The notes beneath the pieces are model-generated. The model was given only the letters and a program-made list of their open reading frames with translations, was not told where the DNA came from and did not search any database. Source: Rhodothermia bacterium (GTDB lineage Bacteria > Bacteroidota > Rhodothermia > Rhodothermales > JAAAOL01). From it: DNA of 46,390 bases. The position numbers were made by a program, and so were the translations under genes. Of this stretch, positions 1-8,548 are shown piece after piece. The stretch spans positions 1 through 46,390 of the forward strand of contig JAUIDY010000041.1 of NCBI GenBank assembly GCA_030428385.1, written 5' to 3'. Position 1 is the first letter of the stretch; every line of letters starts with the position of its first letter.

Positions 1-163
1 AATGGATGCCTGGCTCAGCGATTTCACCTTCCGCACGAGTTTGGGTATCGGCACGTTTGTGCTGGCGGGCGTCCTGACGCTGTTGGTGGCAGTTCTCACG
101 GTCAGTTATCAATCGGCCAAAGCCGCCCTCGTCGATCCGGTAAAGGCCCTGCGGTATGAGTGA
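1..163 (+). CDS. FtsX-like ABC transporter permease, C-terminal fragment (5' end outside window)
   Basis: The reading frame is open from base 2 to the TGA at 161-163 and encodes about 53 residues. It contains one hydrophobic helix followed by the tail SAKAALVDPVKALRYE. This tail is nearly the same as the ends of the two complete permeases downstream (ALADPVKTIRYE and ALADPVRSLRYE). It is therefore the last membrane segment of a third paralog in the same tandem array. The 5' part lies outside the window, so the prefix domain and periplasmic core cannot be checked. It ends about 105 bp before the PadR gene and may form a separate transcription unit ahead of it. Confidence 0.85.
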   Translation, partial: MDAWLSDFTFRTSLGIGTFVLAGVLTLLVAVLTVSYQSAKAALVDPVKALRYE

Positions 164-236
164 GCCGGCCAGCACGCGCTGAGATGTAGCTTTTTTTGTT
201 CGCTTCGTAACATCGGGAAAAGACCGGCGTAGGGAG

Positions 237-259
237 GCTATATCAAAAACAGATATAGC
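237..259. promoter_or_regulatory. Candidate PadR operator (8-bp perfect inverted repeat)
   Basis: GCTATATC (237-244) and GATATAGC (252-259) form a perfect inverted repeat around the 7-base spacer AAAAACA. It ends 8 bases before the ATG of the PadR gene. PadR regulators commonly bind dyads in their own promoters, so autoregulation of this gene and of the permeases behind it is the likely role. This is inferred from position and symmetry. Confidence 0.6.
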
Positions 260-267
260 TTATCAAT

Positions 268-612
268 ATGCTACCCAAAGAACTGGTTGCGGCGTCGCTT
301 CGGCCCATCATGCTCACGCTGTTGGAGGAGCGCGCCATGTACGGTTATCAAATCATCCAGCGCGTCCACGACCTCTCGGATGGGCAGATCAAGTGGACGG
401 CGAGCAAGCTGTATCCGCTCTTGCACGACCTCGAAAACAAGGGGCTGGTCGAAGCCTTTTGGCAGCCGTCGGAAGCAGGCCCGGATCGCAAATATTACCG
501 CCTCACGCGGGTCGGACGCGAAGCCCTGGCACGCGAAAAACGGTCGTGGCTGGACCTGAATGCCATTCTGGTGCGGCTGTGGGGGCCGGAACTGGGACTC
601 CAAACCGCTTGA
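268..612 (+). CDS. PadR family transcriptional regulator
   Basis: The 114-residue protein is a winged-helix repressor of the small PadR class, matching the usual 100-120 residues. YGYQI at residues 25-29, LYPLLHDLENKGLV at 48-61 and the wing RKYYRLT at 74-80 are the family hallmarks. There is no separate ligand domain. The ATG at 268 follows a palindrome closely and has no clear Shine-Dalgarno sequence, as is common in Bacteroidota. The stop lies 17 bases before the next permease, so the two are probably co-transcribed. PadR genes beside orphan FtsX-like permeases are a recurring arrangement. The regulator probably controls this array, but the inducing signal cannot be read from the sequence. 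Confidence 0.92.
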   Translation: MLPKELVAASLRPIMLTLLEERAMYGYQIIQRVHDLSDGQIKWTASKLYPLLHDLENKGLVEAFWQPSEAGPDRKYYRLTRVGREALAREKRSWLDLNAILVRLWGPELGLQTA

Positions 613-628
613 CCGAGACGGCCCGATC

Positions 629-3283
629 ATGAAATCGCACTTCGATCTAGAAAAAGCCATCGCGACGTGGCGGCAGTTCCACGAGCGCCGCCGGATGCTG
701 TTGCCGCAGGACCTCAACGAACTCGAGTGCCACCTGCGTGACCATGTGGCAGAGCGGGTTGGAGCGGGCGTGAGGGAAGAAGCGGCCTTTGAAGAGGCGC
801 TGCACGCGGTAGGAGATGTGGGCGAAGCCGAGCCTGAATACAAGAAGGTGTACTGGGGCAAGTTGCAGCGGCGACACGCCATCATCAACGAATTTATTTG
901 GAGAGGCACGATGCTCAGAAATTACCTGACGGTGGCCCTACGCAATTTAGGGCAGCGCAAAGGCTACACCGCCATCATTGTGACGAGCTTGGGAGTAGCG
1001 GTAACGGCAAGTTTGCTGATTCTTTCCTACATCCAGCATGAACGCTCGTTTGATACCTTCCATGATGAGGTGGAGCACCTCTACCGGGTGGGGGAAGCAG
1101 AGGAGGGCGACCCGGTCTATTTTCGCACCCGTCCCCGGTTGTTGCCTGCCGTGTTGGAGCACATCCCGGGGGTGGCGAGCGGTACCCGAACGATAGAAGC
1201 CAATCCGTGGGTCAGCTATAACAACCAGCGCTTCGAGGAATCCGGCTATTATGTAGACGACACCTTTTTTGAGGTCTTCTCGTTTCCGCTTGTGGCTGGG
1301 GATCAACGGACTGTTTGGGAGCCGCCCAACGCCGTGGTGATGTCCGAAACGCTGGCGCGAAAATATTTTGCCCAAGACGACCCGCTCGGCAAAATGGTTA
1401 TCATCGACTTTCAAGAGCATGTGGTCACGGGGGTCATGGCCGACTTTCCTGCTGCGTCCACGCTTCAGGCCGATATGCTTTTGCCGATTGCACCCTTGCC
1501 AGACCGATGGGGGGACTCCTGGAATTGGGGAAATACCTTCATGCCTATGTATCTGCGGTTGCACGGAGAGGCCAGCCCAGACGAGGTAGCCGACCAGATG
1601 GCCTCGTTGCTCCAGCGAAACATCGACGATGAGGAGGCGACCTCGTTCCTGCTTTTCCCGATGCGCGACTTCCATTTGCAAGCGGCAGGCGAATTATGGA
1701 CCCCGGGCGTAAGCGGGGCGCAAAAACGACTCCTTGTGCTCCTAATTATTGGCATCGCCATCCTTTGCATTGCGGCGATTAATGCCACCAACCTGGCAAC
1801 GGCCCAGGCCTTGACGCGCGCCCGTGAGATCGGGATGCGCAAAGTGCTGGGAGCCCACCGGGGACAGTTGATTACGCAATTTTTTGGGGAGGCGGCGCTG
1901 CTCAGTTTCGCAGCGATGCTGTTGGGAAGCGGACTGGCATGGGTCGTACATCCCTTTTTTAACGAGGTGTGGGGCACCACCATGACCCTCGACCTTCGCC
2001 AGCCCTCGGTCCTACTCCTCATCTTGGGAATAGGCGGTGTGGTGGGACTCTTGGCAGGCAGTTATCCGGCCTTTTATCTGTCGCGCTTGCGGCCCGTGGC
2101 ATCGCTGAAGGGGCGGCTGCAACACAGCCGGTTCAGCGTGCGTGCCCGAAATGGGTTGGTGGTCGCCCAATTTGCGCTCTCGGTGATGCTGATTGCAAGC
2201 ACGTTGGTGATGCACAAACAAATCACCTTTATGAAACAGCAGGAGCTTCATTTCGACGACGAGGGGGTGGTGGTGATGCCGCTTGCGGTGGATGACTTCG
2301 AGGATGAGGCCGTCGCATCTAGCCGCATTGAAACGCTGAAGTCGGAGTTGCTGCGCCATCCGGCCATTCAGGCCGTCTCCTCAGCCCGGGCCTTCCCCGG
2401 TATCAGCCGAGATTGGGCCACCGACTTCGACGTGGAGGGAGGCGCGGAGCCTGTTCACAGCCGGTGGACCTCGGTGGACGACGCCTATTTCCCGCTTTTT
2501 GGTATTGACCTGGTGGAAGGGCGCAACTTCGACGGCACCCGCGAAGCCGAGGTATGGCGCACGGCTATTATTAACGAAACCGCCCGGGCGGCGTTTGGCT
2601 GGGAAACCGCCGTCGGGAAACACATTGACTGGGGCGGCGACGAGCCGTTTGAAGTCATCGGGGTGGTGGATGATTTCCACTTTGCCTCCCTCGAAGAAGC
2701 CATCTATCCCATGGTTCACTTCTTTGGTGGCACCACCGCCTCGAATTACGACTACCTGGCGATTAAGCTGGGCCCGGGCGACGTGACGCCCGCCCTCGCG
2801 TACATCGAAGAGCAACTGGACGTGTTGGACCCCGCGCGCACGTTCGATTATTTCTTTGCCGATGCGTATTTCAACCAGCATTACGAAGAAATGGAGCGGC
2901 AAAGTGTGATGCTTGGCTTTTTTGCGGGCCTCGCCATCTTGATTGCTTGCCTGGGGTTGTTCGGGTTGGCGTCTTACATCACCACGCAGCGGAGGAAAGA
3001 GATCGGTATCCGGAAGGTGCTGGGGGCATCGGCTTCGGATGTGCTGGTGCTGCTTACAAAAAACATCGCCCTGCTGGTGCTGGTGGCGTTCGTGATCGGG
3101 GCTCCGCTGACGTTCCTCATCATGGAGCGCTGGCTGGCTGATTTTGCCTATCGCATGGAGTTGGGGAGTGGGTTGTTTTTGCTGGCAGGAGGGATGGCCT
3201 TGCTGATTGCACTGGGCACGGTCGGCTATCAATCGCTGCGGGCGGCATTGGCCGATCCGGTTAAAACCATCAGGTATGAGTAG
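629..3283 (+). CDS. FtsX/MacB-like ABC transporter permease with N-terminal permease-prefix domain
   Basis: The 884-residue membrane protein has a soluble prefix of about 90 residues (FDLEKAIATWRQFHERRR onward). A first transmembrane helix follows near residues 113-135, then a MacB-like periplasmic core. A first FtsX domain begins near residue 365 and carries the cytoplasmic motif AREIGMRKVLGA. A second core and a final FtsX domain from about residue 760 carry KEIGIRKVLGA. There is no ATPase domain and no ATPase gene in view, so it is an orphan duplicated permease, possibly working with an unlinked MacB-type ATPase. I chose the ATG at 629 because it follows the PadR stop and is matched by the paralog. 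The ATG at 911 (MLRNYLTVALRNLG) would give a version without the prefix. Substrate unknown. Confidence 0.88.
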   Translation: MKSHFDLEKAIATWRQFHERRRMLLPQDLNELECHLRDHVAERVGAGVREEAAFEEALHAVGDVGEAEPEYKKVYWGKLQRRHAIINEFIWRGTMLRNYLTVALRNLGQRKGYTAIIVTSLGVAVTASLLILSYIQHERSFDTFHDEVEHLYRVGEAEEGDPVYFRTRPRLLPAVLEHIPGVASGTRTIEANPWVSYNNQRFEESGYYVDDTFFEVFSFPLVAGDQRTVWEPPNAVVMSETLARKYFAQDDPLGKMVIIDFQEHVVTGVMADFPAASTLQADMLLPIAPLPDRWGDSWNWGNTFMPMYLRLHGEASPDEVADQMASLLQRNIDDEEATSFLLFPMRDFHLQAAGELWTPGVSGAQKRLLVLLIIGIAILCIAAINATNLATAQALTRAREIGMRKVLGAHRGQLITQFFGEAALLSFAAMLLGSGLAWVVHPFFNEVWGTTMTLDLRQPSVLLLILGIGGVVGLLAGSYPAFYLSRLRPVASLKGRLQHSRFSVRARNGLVVAQFALSVMLIASTLVMHKQITFMKQQELHFDDEGVVVMPLAVDDFEDEAVASSRIETLKSELLRHPAIQAVSSARAFPGISRDWATDFDVEGGAEPVHSRWTSVDDAYFPLFGIDLVEGRNFDGTREAEVWRTAIINETARAAFGWETAVGKHIDWGGDEPFEVIGVVDDFHFASLEEAIYPMVHFFGGTTASNYDYLAIKLGPGDVTPALAYIEEQLDVLDPARTFDYFFADAYFNQHYEEMERQSVMLGFFAGLAILIACLGLFGLASYITTQRRKEIGIRKVLGASASDVLVLLTKNIALLVLVAFVIGAPLTFLIMERWLADFAYRMELGSGLFLLAGGMALLIALGTVGYQSLRAALADPVKTIRYE
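640..726 (+). repeat. 87-bp exact direct repeat, copy 1 (permease prefix domain)
   Basis: Bases 640-726 are identical to 3293-3379 by direct comparison. Both copies encode the start of the permease prefix domain in the same reading frame. Similarity continues at a lower level for roughly 150 more bases and then falls off sharply in the membrane part. This suggests recent gene conversion or swapping of the prefix between neighbouring paralogs. Confidence 0.9.
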
Positions 3284-3287
3284 CCCT

Positions 3288-5951
3288 ATGTCCTTCGATC
3301 TAGAAAAAGCCATCGCGACGTGGCGGCAGTTCCACGAGCGCCGCCGGATGCTGTTGCCGCAGGACCTCAACGAACTCGAATGCCACCTACGTGATCATGT
3401 AGCAGAGCGGGTCGGCGTGGGTGTGAGCGAAGAAGCGGCCTTTGAAGAGGCGCTGCTCGCAGTGGGGGATATGGGCGAGGCCGAGCCCGAATACCAAAAG
3501 GTGTATTGGGGCAAACTCAAGCGAAATCATCAGCGGCTAGATGAAATCAGGGGGGGCATCAGCATGTTAAAAAACTATCTCACCGTGGCGTGGCGGAATC
3601 TGCTTCGGTACCCGGGCTACACGCTCATCAACGGACTGGGGCTTGCCGTGGGCATGGCGTGTTTTCTGCTCATGGCGCTGTTTGTGCACGACGAATGGCG
3701 CTACGACCGCCACCATGATAACGCCGACCGCATCGTTCGCATCACGCAGCATTACACGGACGAAGACGGCACCCGCTCGTTCGCCCGCTCGGTGCCTGCC
3801 CTGGGGCCTACGTTGCAGCAAGAAATAGCCGAAATTGAGGAAACGGTGCGCTTTCAGCGCTTCACCGCGCCCTTGCGCAACGGCGACCGGCTCTTTAACG
3901 AAGATGGCTTGTTTTTCGCGGAGCCGTCCGTGTTTGAGGTTTTCACCCTGCCGCTGGTACAGGGCGATGCAGCCACAGCGCTGGTGGCGCCCAACACCCT
4001 CGTGCTTACCGAGACGGCGGCGGTCCGGTATTTCGGTGGTGCAGATCCATTGGGGCAGACCCTCACGATGAGTGACACGTTGCAGTTTACCGTGACGGGC
4101 GTTGTGGAAAACCCGCCTCGGCAATCACACCTGTCCTTCGAGGTGTTGCTCTCGTTTGAAACCCTGCGCCACCGCTTCGCCGCCCAATGGGGCGACATCG
4201 ACACGCACTGGCGGTCGGGGACGTTTTACACCTACGCCTTGCTCGCCGACCCGGCGATGCGTACCGCCGCCGAGGCCCAGTTGCCTGCACTCATTGAGCA
4301 GCACCTGGGAGAGGATACCAGTCTTCAGGTACAGCTTCAGCCACTCACCGATATTCACCTGCGGTCGTCGCTGCGGCAGGAGTTGGGACCGAATGGAAGC
4401 GCGTCGGCAGTGTATATTTTTGCCGGGATCGCGCTGCTCATCTTGCTGATTTCGTGTATTAACTTTATCAACCTGACCACGGCGCGGGCCACCCGGCGCG
4501 CCCGAGAAATTGGCGTGCGCAAAGCCCTGGGGGCACAGCGGGGCCAGCTGACGCGGCAATTTTTAGGCGAGGCGGTGTTGCTCAGCGTATTGGCAGGGGG
4601 AATGGCGGTGATGCTGGTCCTCGTGCTTCTGCCGTGGTTTAATGCCCTCACCGACAAAACCCTGATGTGGTCGTCAGTGCTACAGGGGCCGTATCTGCTG
4701 TCGGTGTTTGGGGTCGCGTTGGGTGCCGGGATGCTCGCGGGCGCCTATCCGGCCCTTTTGCTGGCTTCGTATCGTGCCGCGCAGGTGCTCAAAGGAACCC
4801 AACGTGCCGAGCCCCGCTCCCGCACGGTGTTGCTGCGACGCGGGTTGGTGGCCTTCCAGTTTGCTTTGTCCGTAGGAATTATGGCCGCCACGGTGATTGC
4901 CATCCAACAGGTGGATCACCTCAAAAGCCGACCGCTGGGATTTGCCGACGAACAAGTAGTGGTTGTGCCTTTTTACTGGGAGCCGGTGGTGGTCGAGCGG
5001 CTGGAGACCCTAAAAACCGAATTGCAGGCGGTGCCCTCGATCCGCCATGTCACGGCCTCGGGCGATGTGCCGGGGCGTATGTTCACGTCGATGAGTTATT
5101 GGATCGAGGGAATGCCGACCGATGAGTCTCGGGGCATCAATGCGCTCATCGTAGATCCCGACTTCGCCGAAACCTATGGCCTGACGATGGTAGCGGGGCA
5201 AGACTTTGCGCCTGAACTGGCCGCCGATCTGGGCGAGACGTTTATCCTCAACGAAGCCGCCGTGGCCGAAATGGGATTAACACCCGAGGAGGTGATCGGG
5301 AAGCCCTTTCGGATGAACAGCCAAGGCCCGGTGGTGGGCGTCGTCGAAGACTTTCACTTCGAGGGGTTGCAGCACAAGCTGGAACCGCTGGTGATGACGG
5401 TGTGGCCAAGCTGGTTTGGCTATCTCTCCGTGCAGGTTGATGCGGCTCAATTGCCAACAACGCTGCTTGCGCTGGAGCAAACCTGGAAAACGGTGGTGCC
5501 GGAGATTCCGTACGACTTCTTTTTCTTGGATGAAGACTTCAACACCCAGTACCGCGCCGAGGAGCGTTTTGAGCAAGTGTTTTTGAGTTTTGCGTTGCTG
5601 GCGCTTTTTATTTCGGCACTCGGTCTCTTTGGATTGGCGGCGTATACGGCGGAGCGCCGGACCAAAGAAATTGGTGTGCGCAAGGTCTTGGGAGCCTCTG
5701 CATCAGGGATTGTTTGGATGCTCACCAAAGACGTGGCACAGTTGGTGGTGGTGGGCTTTCTGGTGGCGGTGCCGGTGGTGTACCTAGGGATGGAACGGTG
5801 GCTCGCTGCTTTTGCCTATCGGGTGGACGCAGGTGGACTGCCCTTTTTGCTGGCTGGGGGATTCACCTTGGGGTTGGCCGTGCTTGCCGTCGGTTTACAG
5901 TCGCTCAAAGCGGCCCTCGCCGATCCCGTGCGGAGCCTGCGCTACGAGTAG
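3288..5951 (+). CDS. FtsX/MacB-like ABC transporter permease with N-terminal permease-prefix domain (paralog 2)
   Basis: The 887-residue protein has the same architecture as its upstream neighbour: a soluble prefix of about 90 residues, a first helix, a MacB-like periplasmic core, an FtsX domain with AREIGVRKALGA, a second core and a final FtsX domain with KEIGVRKVLGA. It ends with ALADPVRSLRYE. The prefix is almost identical to the neighbour's, while the periplasmic cores differ widely, so the two may handle different substrates. The ATG at 3288 gives MSFDLEKA, which aligns with the upstream start. An in-frame ATG at 3276 overlaps the upstream stop and would add four residues. Translational coupling with the upstream gene is likely. 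No ATPase partner is nearby. Confidence 0.88.
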   Translation: MSFDLEKAIATWRQFHERRRMLLPQDLNELECHLRDHVAERVGVGVSEEAAFEEALLAVGDMGEAEPEYQKVYWGKLKRNHQRLDEIRGGISMLKNYLTVAWRNLLRYPGYTLINGLGLAVGMACFLLMALFVHDEWRYDRHHDNADRIVRITQHYTDEDGTRSFARSVPALGPTLQQEIAEIEETVRFQRFTAPLRNGDRLFNEDGLFFAEPSVFEVFTLPLVQGDAATALVAPNTLVLTETAAVRYFGGADPLGQTLTMSDTLQFTVTGVVENPPRQSHLSFEVLLSFETLRHRFAAQWGDIDTHWRSGTFYTYALLADPAMRTAAEAQLPALIEQHLGEDTSLQVQLQPLTDIHLRSSLRQELGPNGSASAVYIFAGIALLILLISCINFINLTTARATRRAREIGVRKALGAQRGQLTRQFLGEAVLLSVLAGGMAVMLVLVLLPWFNALTDKTLMWSSVLQGPYLLSVFGVALGAGMLAGAYPALLLASYRAAQVLKGTQRAEPRSRTVLLRRGLVAFQFALSVGIMAATVIAIQQVDHLKSRPLGFADEQVVVVPFYWEPVVVERLETLKTELQAVPSIRHVTASGDVPGRMFTSMSYWIEGMPTDESRGINALIVDPDFAETYGLTMVAGQDFAPELAADLGETFILNEAAVAEMGLTPEEVIGKPFRMNSQGPVVGVVEDFHFEGLQHKLEPLVMTVWPSWFGYLSVQVDAAQLPTTLLALEQTWKTVVPEIPYDFFFLDEDFNTQYRAEERFEQVFLSFALLALFISALGLFGLAAYTAERRTKEIGVRKVLGASASGIVWMLTKDVAQLVVVGFLVAVPVVYLGMERWLAAFAYRVDAGGLPFLLAGGFTLGLAVLAVGLQSLKAALADPVRSLRYE
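3293..3379 (+). repeat. 87-bp exact direct repeat, copy 2 (permease prefix domain)
   Basis: This is the second copy of the segment at 640-726, identical over 87 bases. It sits at the 5' end of the second complete permease gene, so recombination between the copies would precisely delete or exchange the permease body in between. Confidence 0.9.
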
Positions 5952-6048
5952 GAATGGCCTGGAGTGAAAGAAAGGCCTGGTTTTTGTGAAACCAATATAT
6001 CATGGGTTAGCCCACCCACCTTCCGCTCCAACCCTCCCTTTTCTGATC

Positions 6049-6513
6049 ATGGAAAAGCCTGCTGCCTCTCGCCGTAGCGAGGACCAAACCACCATTGGCT
6101 TGGACCGCAAAGCACTGCTCGCTCAAATCGCCGAAGAATATAACCGCCGGGGGCATTTGTCGGCCAAACCCGTGCCCCAGGTCGATCCTGCGGCCCCCGC
6201 CCCACGTTTCCGGGTTCGGGTGGCCCATCAGAAGCAGGTGGCAGAGCCCAAGGAATATGTCTTCGAACAGGCCCGGGTGTCTTTTGGGCGTGCCCCCGAC
6301 AACGACGTGGCCCTCAATAGCCCGCAGCGGACTCTCAGTCGCTATCATTTCGAGATCCAGTATGAGGACCGGGCTTTCTGGTTGGTAGATGTCCACAGCC
6401 GCAACGCCACCTCCGTGAAGGGTACCCGCCTACAGCCTGCCGAGCGGTATATTTTGCTGGAAGGCGACTCCTTCCAGGTTGGTGATTTTACCGTGACCTT
6501 CCTTGGAGCATAA
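6049..6513 (+). CDS. FHA domain-containing protein
   Basis: The 154-residue protein has a forkhead-associated domain in its C-terminal half, a phosphothreonine-binding module. GR at 80-81, SRYH at 97-100 and SRNATSVKG at 117-125 line up with the family pattern GR...SRxH...SxNGTxVNG. The usual Gly of the NGT turn is replaced (NAT). Residues 1-60 are polar and have no recognised domain, so this is an adaptor without its own enzyme activity. I used the ATG at 6049; an upstream GTG at 5986 would add 21 residues but begins right after the previous gene. No kinase or secretion gene is adjacent, so the partner is unknown. Confidence 0.85.
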   Translation: MEKPAASRRSEDQTTIGLDRKALLAQIAEEYNRRGHLSAKPVPQVDPAAPAPRFRVRVAHQKQVAEPKEYVFEQARVSFGRAPDNDVALNSPQRTLSRYHFEIQYEDRAFWLVDVHSRNATSVKGTRLQPAERYILLEGDSFQVGDFTVTFLGA

Positions 6514-6632
6514 GGTGCACGCTCACGCCGTGCGGGTGCGCCTCGCCTAAGCCAGCCCACTTACGGTAACGAGGATACCTGTCATTCTTCAATAAAGACA
6601 AGCGCAGTAGCGCTGCGAAGGATTCGTTGGCC

Positions 6633-6663
6633 TTGCCTCGTTTAAGTCAGGCACCTACTTTTG
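6633..6663 (+). promoter_or_regulatory. Candidate Bacteroidota-type promoter
   Basis: TTG (6633-6635), a 20-base spacer and TACTTTTG (6656-6663) match the Bacteroidota primary-sigma consensus TTG-N19/20-TAnnTTTG. The motif lies 64 bases before the ATG of the lipoprotein hydrolase gene. Confidence 0.55.
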
Positions 6664-6727
6664 TATCGTGAGCACCAATAGCGTTTGCGAGAGATCGCCC
6701 AGTCATTCACGTACCGTAGGATATGCC

Positions 6728-7678
6728 ATGAGGGTTTGGTATCGGTCAGGAGCCGTTATTCTTCTTGGCCTGTTGCTTGTAATCACCGGGTGCGCCACGT
6801 CGTCTTCCGTGGAGGCAGTTGTGGAAGAAGAGATGGCGCACCTCACGGTGATCCCGTTGTGGCCGGAAGGGACGCCGGGCATCAATCCTGATATTCCGGA
6901 AGAAATTGAGCCGCGAGGAGATCGGTATCTCAACATTCATAACCCGACCCTCACGTATTACAAGCCCGAGGTACCGAACGGGGTGGCGGTGGTGTTATGC
7001 GCAGGCGGCGGCTATCGCTATGTGGCCAGCGGGGTGGAGGGGGTGCCAACGGCAGAAAAACTCAACAAGCTCGGCATCACGGTTTTTGTGTTGAAATATC
7101 GCCTGCCGCCCACGTTTAAACATCCGGTTCCGCTTTCCGATGCCCTCCGGGCGATCCAACTGGTTCGGCATCGGGCCGCCGCATTTAACGTAGACCCGGA
7201 CAAGATCGGCATCATGGGCTTTTCGGCAGGTGGTCATCTGGCCGCGGCGGCGGGCACGCTGTTCTCTGAATATTCCTTTGGCACGGATCCCATCGCAGAG
7301 GCCCGTTCCCGCCCTGATTTTATGTGCCTCGTTTATCCAGTCGTATCCTCAACGCTCGTTCCTGGAAACGGAAGTATCCATGCACTCCTCCCAGACGACC
7401 AGGCCCTGGCAGCCCTTGCTCGGTTATCCAATGAGTTAAACGTGACGCCGGATTCTCCACCTGCCTTTCTTGTGCATGCAAAAGATGATGGTGCTGTTGC
7501 GTATCAGCATAGTGTGCGTATGCAGGAAGCCTTACAAGCGCACGGCGTGCCAGTTGCATTGCGCCTGTATGAGGAAGGAGGCCACGGGTTTGGGATTGGT
7601 CGCGAGGGAACCGATTCCGCGAGGTGGAGCGATGACTTCGTCGCGTGGTTGCAACAGATGAACGTCATGGCGTTGTGA
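6728..7678 (+). CDS. Lipoprotein alpha/beta hydrolase (esterase-like)
   Basis: From the ATG at 6728 the 316-residue protein starts with a charged end and a hydrophobic helix ending in the lipobox ITGC, with Cys22 as the likely lipidated residue. It would therefore be an envelope lipoprotein. The mature part is an alpha/beta hydrolase of the carbohydrate-esterase/dienelactone-hydrolase-like group. The nucleophile elbow GFSAGG places Ser166, HAKDDGAV suggests Asp254, and EEGGHGFG gives His286. An oxyanion-type stretch CAGGGY lies near residue 90. The GTG at 6668 would add 20 residues in front of the signal peptide, which fits poorly. It stands alone behind its own promoter candidate and converges with pxpC. 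Acetyl-xylan or other sugar-ester hydrolysis is plausible, but the substrate is unproven. Confidence 0.85.
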   Translation: MRVWYRSGAVILLGLLLVITGCATSSSVEAVVEEEMAHLTVIPLWPEGTPGINPDIPEEIEPRGDRYLNIHNPTLTYYKPEVPNGVAVVLCAGGGYRYVASGVEGVPTAEKLNKLGITVFVLKYRLPPTFKHPVPLSDALRAIQLVRHRAAAFNVDPDKIGIMGFSAGGHLAAAAGTLFSEYSFGTDPIAEARSRPDFMCLVYPVVSSTLVPGNGSIHALLPDDQALAALARLSNELNVTPDSPPAFLVHAKDDGAVAYQHSVRMQEALQAHGVPVALRLYEEGGHGFGIGREGTDSARWSDDFVAWLQQMNVMAL

Positions 7679-7732
7679 GGAAATAGCGTTACTCGTGCAG
7701 GGTGCCAGTAGGTTGAGGTGTACGCCTACAGG

Positions 7733-8548
7733 TCAATCAGATCGAATAAATTGGATCTGTTCTCCCGGCTTGATCTGTGCCAGTTGGTTGATCCCTTCTT
7801 CTGGCACAATCCCGATCCGAGGGTAGCCGCCGATGGTTTGTCCGTCTCGCATAAGCAGGGCAATTTGCCCCGAGGGCAAAAGCTGGAGCGTTCCAGGAAG
7901 GACCGCTGAGGAAAGCAGTTCTTTCTGGGCGGCATGCAGGGGTGGATGTTGCAGCAAATAGGCCATGCGGTTAGACGCGGGGGCGACCGTATATGCGACG
8001 TTGAACAGGGCATCGTAGCTGGTATCCTGCAAGAGGGGGGTCTCGGGTCCGGGCAACCAGGGAATCACGGGCGAGAGGGGCGTGGAGGAGGGGACGACGG
8101 ATGCCGCTGAGAGGGGAGCAGGTGGTCCCAGAACCAGCCGATCCCCCTTTTTGATGCGTCTTGTGGTTAAGCGATGATCGGGAAGCAACGGGCGGTTCAC
8201 CGCCATGTAGGTCCGGCACCCACCCGTGCAGTGCTGAAACGAAAGCACATCGCCCTGCCCGGCCCGAATGACGGCCTCGTGGTGAAACGGTGTGCCATTC
8301 AGGTGGGCGCCCAGGTCTGCTCCGCTGAGGACAAATTGAACCGATGCTTCAAATTTAATGACGGGACCCATAAGGGTGAATTCGAGCACGCCAGCGTCTA
8401 GCGGTTGTCCGAGCAGGGCATTGGCACGGGCGGCGGCGTTACGGTCCATCGGGCCTGCAAGGGGTACGCCGAATGCCGCCAGGTGATGCGACGGGGCATA
8501 CTGCAGCGAGGAAAAGAGGCCGGGTTTTATAAACAGCAGGCTATCCAT
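7733..8548 (-). CDS. pxpC: 5-oxoprolinase subunit C (biotin-dependent carboxyltransferase-like, AHS2/KipA family)
   Basis: The 271-residue protein has the AHS2-family signatures GVPLAGPMDRNAAARANALL near residues 27-46 and GGYPRIGIV near the C-terminus. PxpA, PxpB and PxpC together form the prokaryotic ATP-dependent 5-oxoprolinase, which opens 5-oxoproline to glutamate and so removes a damage product of glutamine and glutamate. The start overlaps the end of pxpB by 8 bases, indicating translational coupling. It is last in the operon and converges with the lipoprotein hydrolase. At 271 residues it is somewhat shorter than the usual 300-330, but both conserved ends are present. In Bacillus the orthologue KipA was first described as a regulator of the kinase inhibitor KipI. 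Confidence 0.92.
   Translation of the reverse strand: MDSLLFIKPGLFSSLQYAPSHHLAAFGVPLAGPMDRNAAARANALLGQPLDAGVLEFTLMGPVIKFEASVQFVLSGADLGAHLNGTPFHHEAVIRAGQGDVLSFQHCTGGCRTYMAVNRPLLPDHRLTTRRIKKGDRLVLGPPAPLSAASVVPSSTPLSPVIPWLPGPETPLLQDTSYDALFNVAYTVAPASNRMAYLLQHPPLHAAQKELLSSAVLPGTLQLLPSGQIALLMRDGQTIGGYPRIGIVPEEGINQLAQIKPGEQIQFIRSD

Noticed and set aside
2381-3370. 329-codon open frame antisense to the first complete permease
   Set aside because: It has no recognisable motif, and it crosses the end of one permease gene and the start of the next, which are both well supported on the plus strand.
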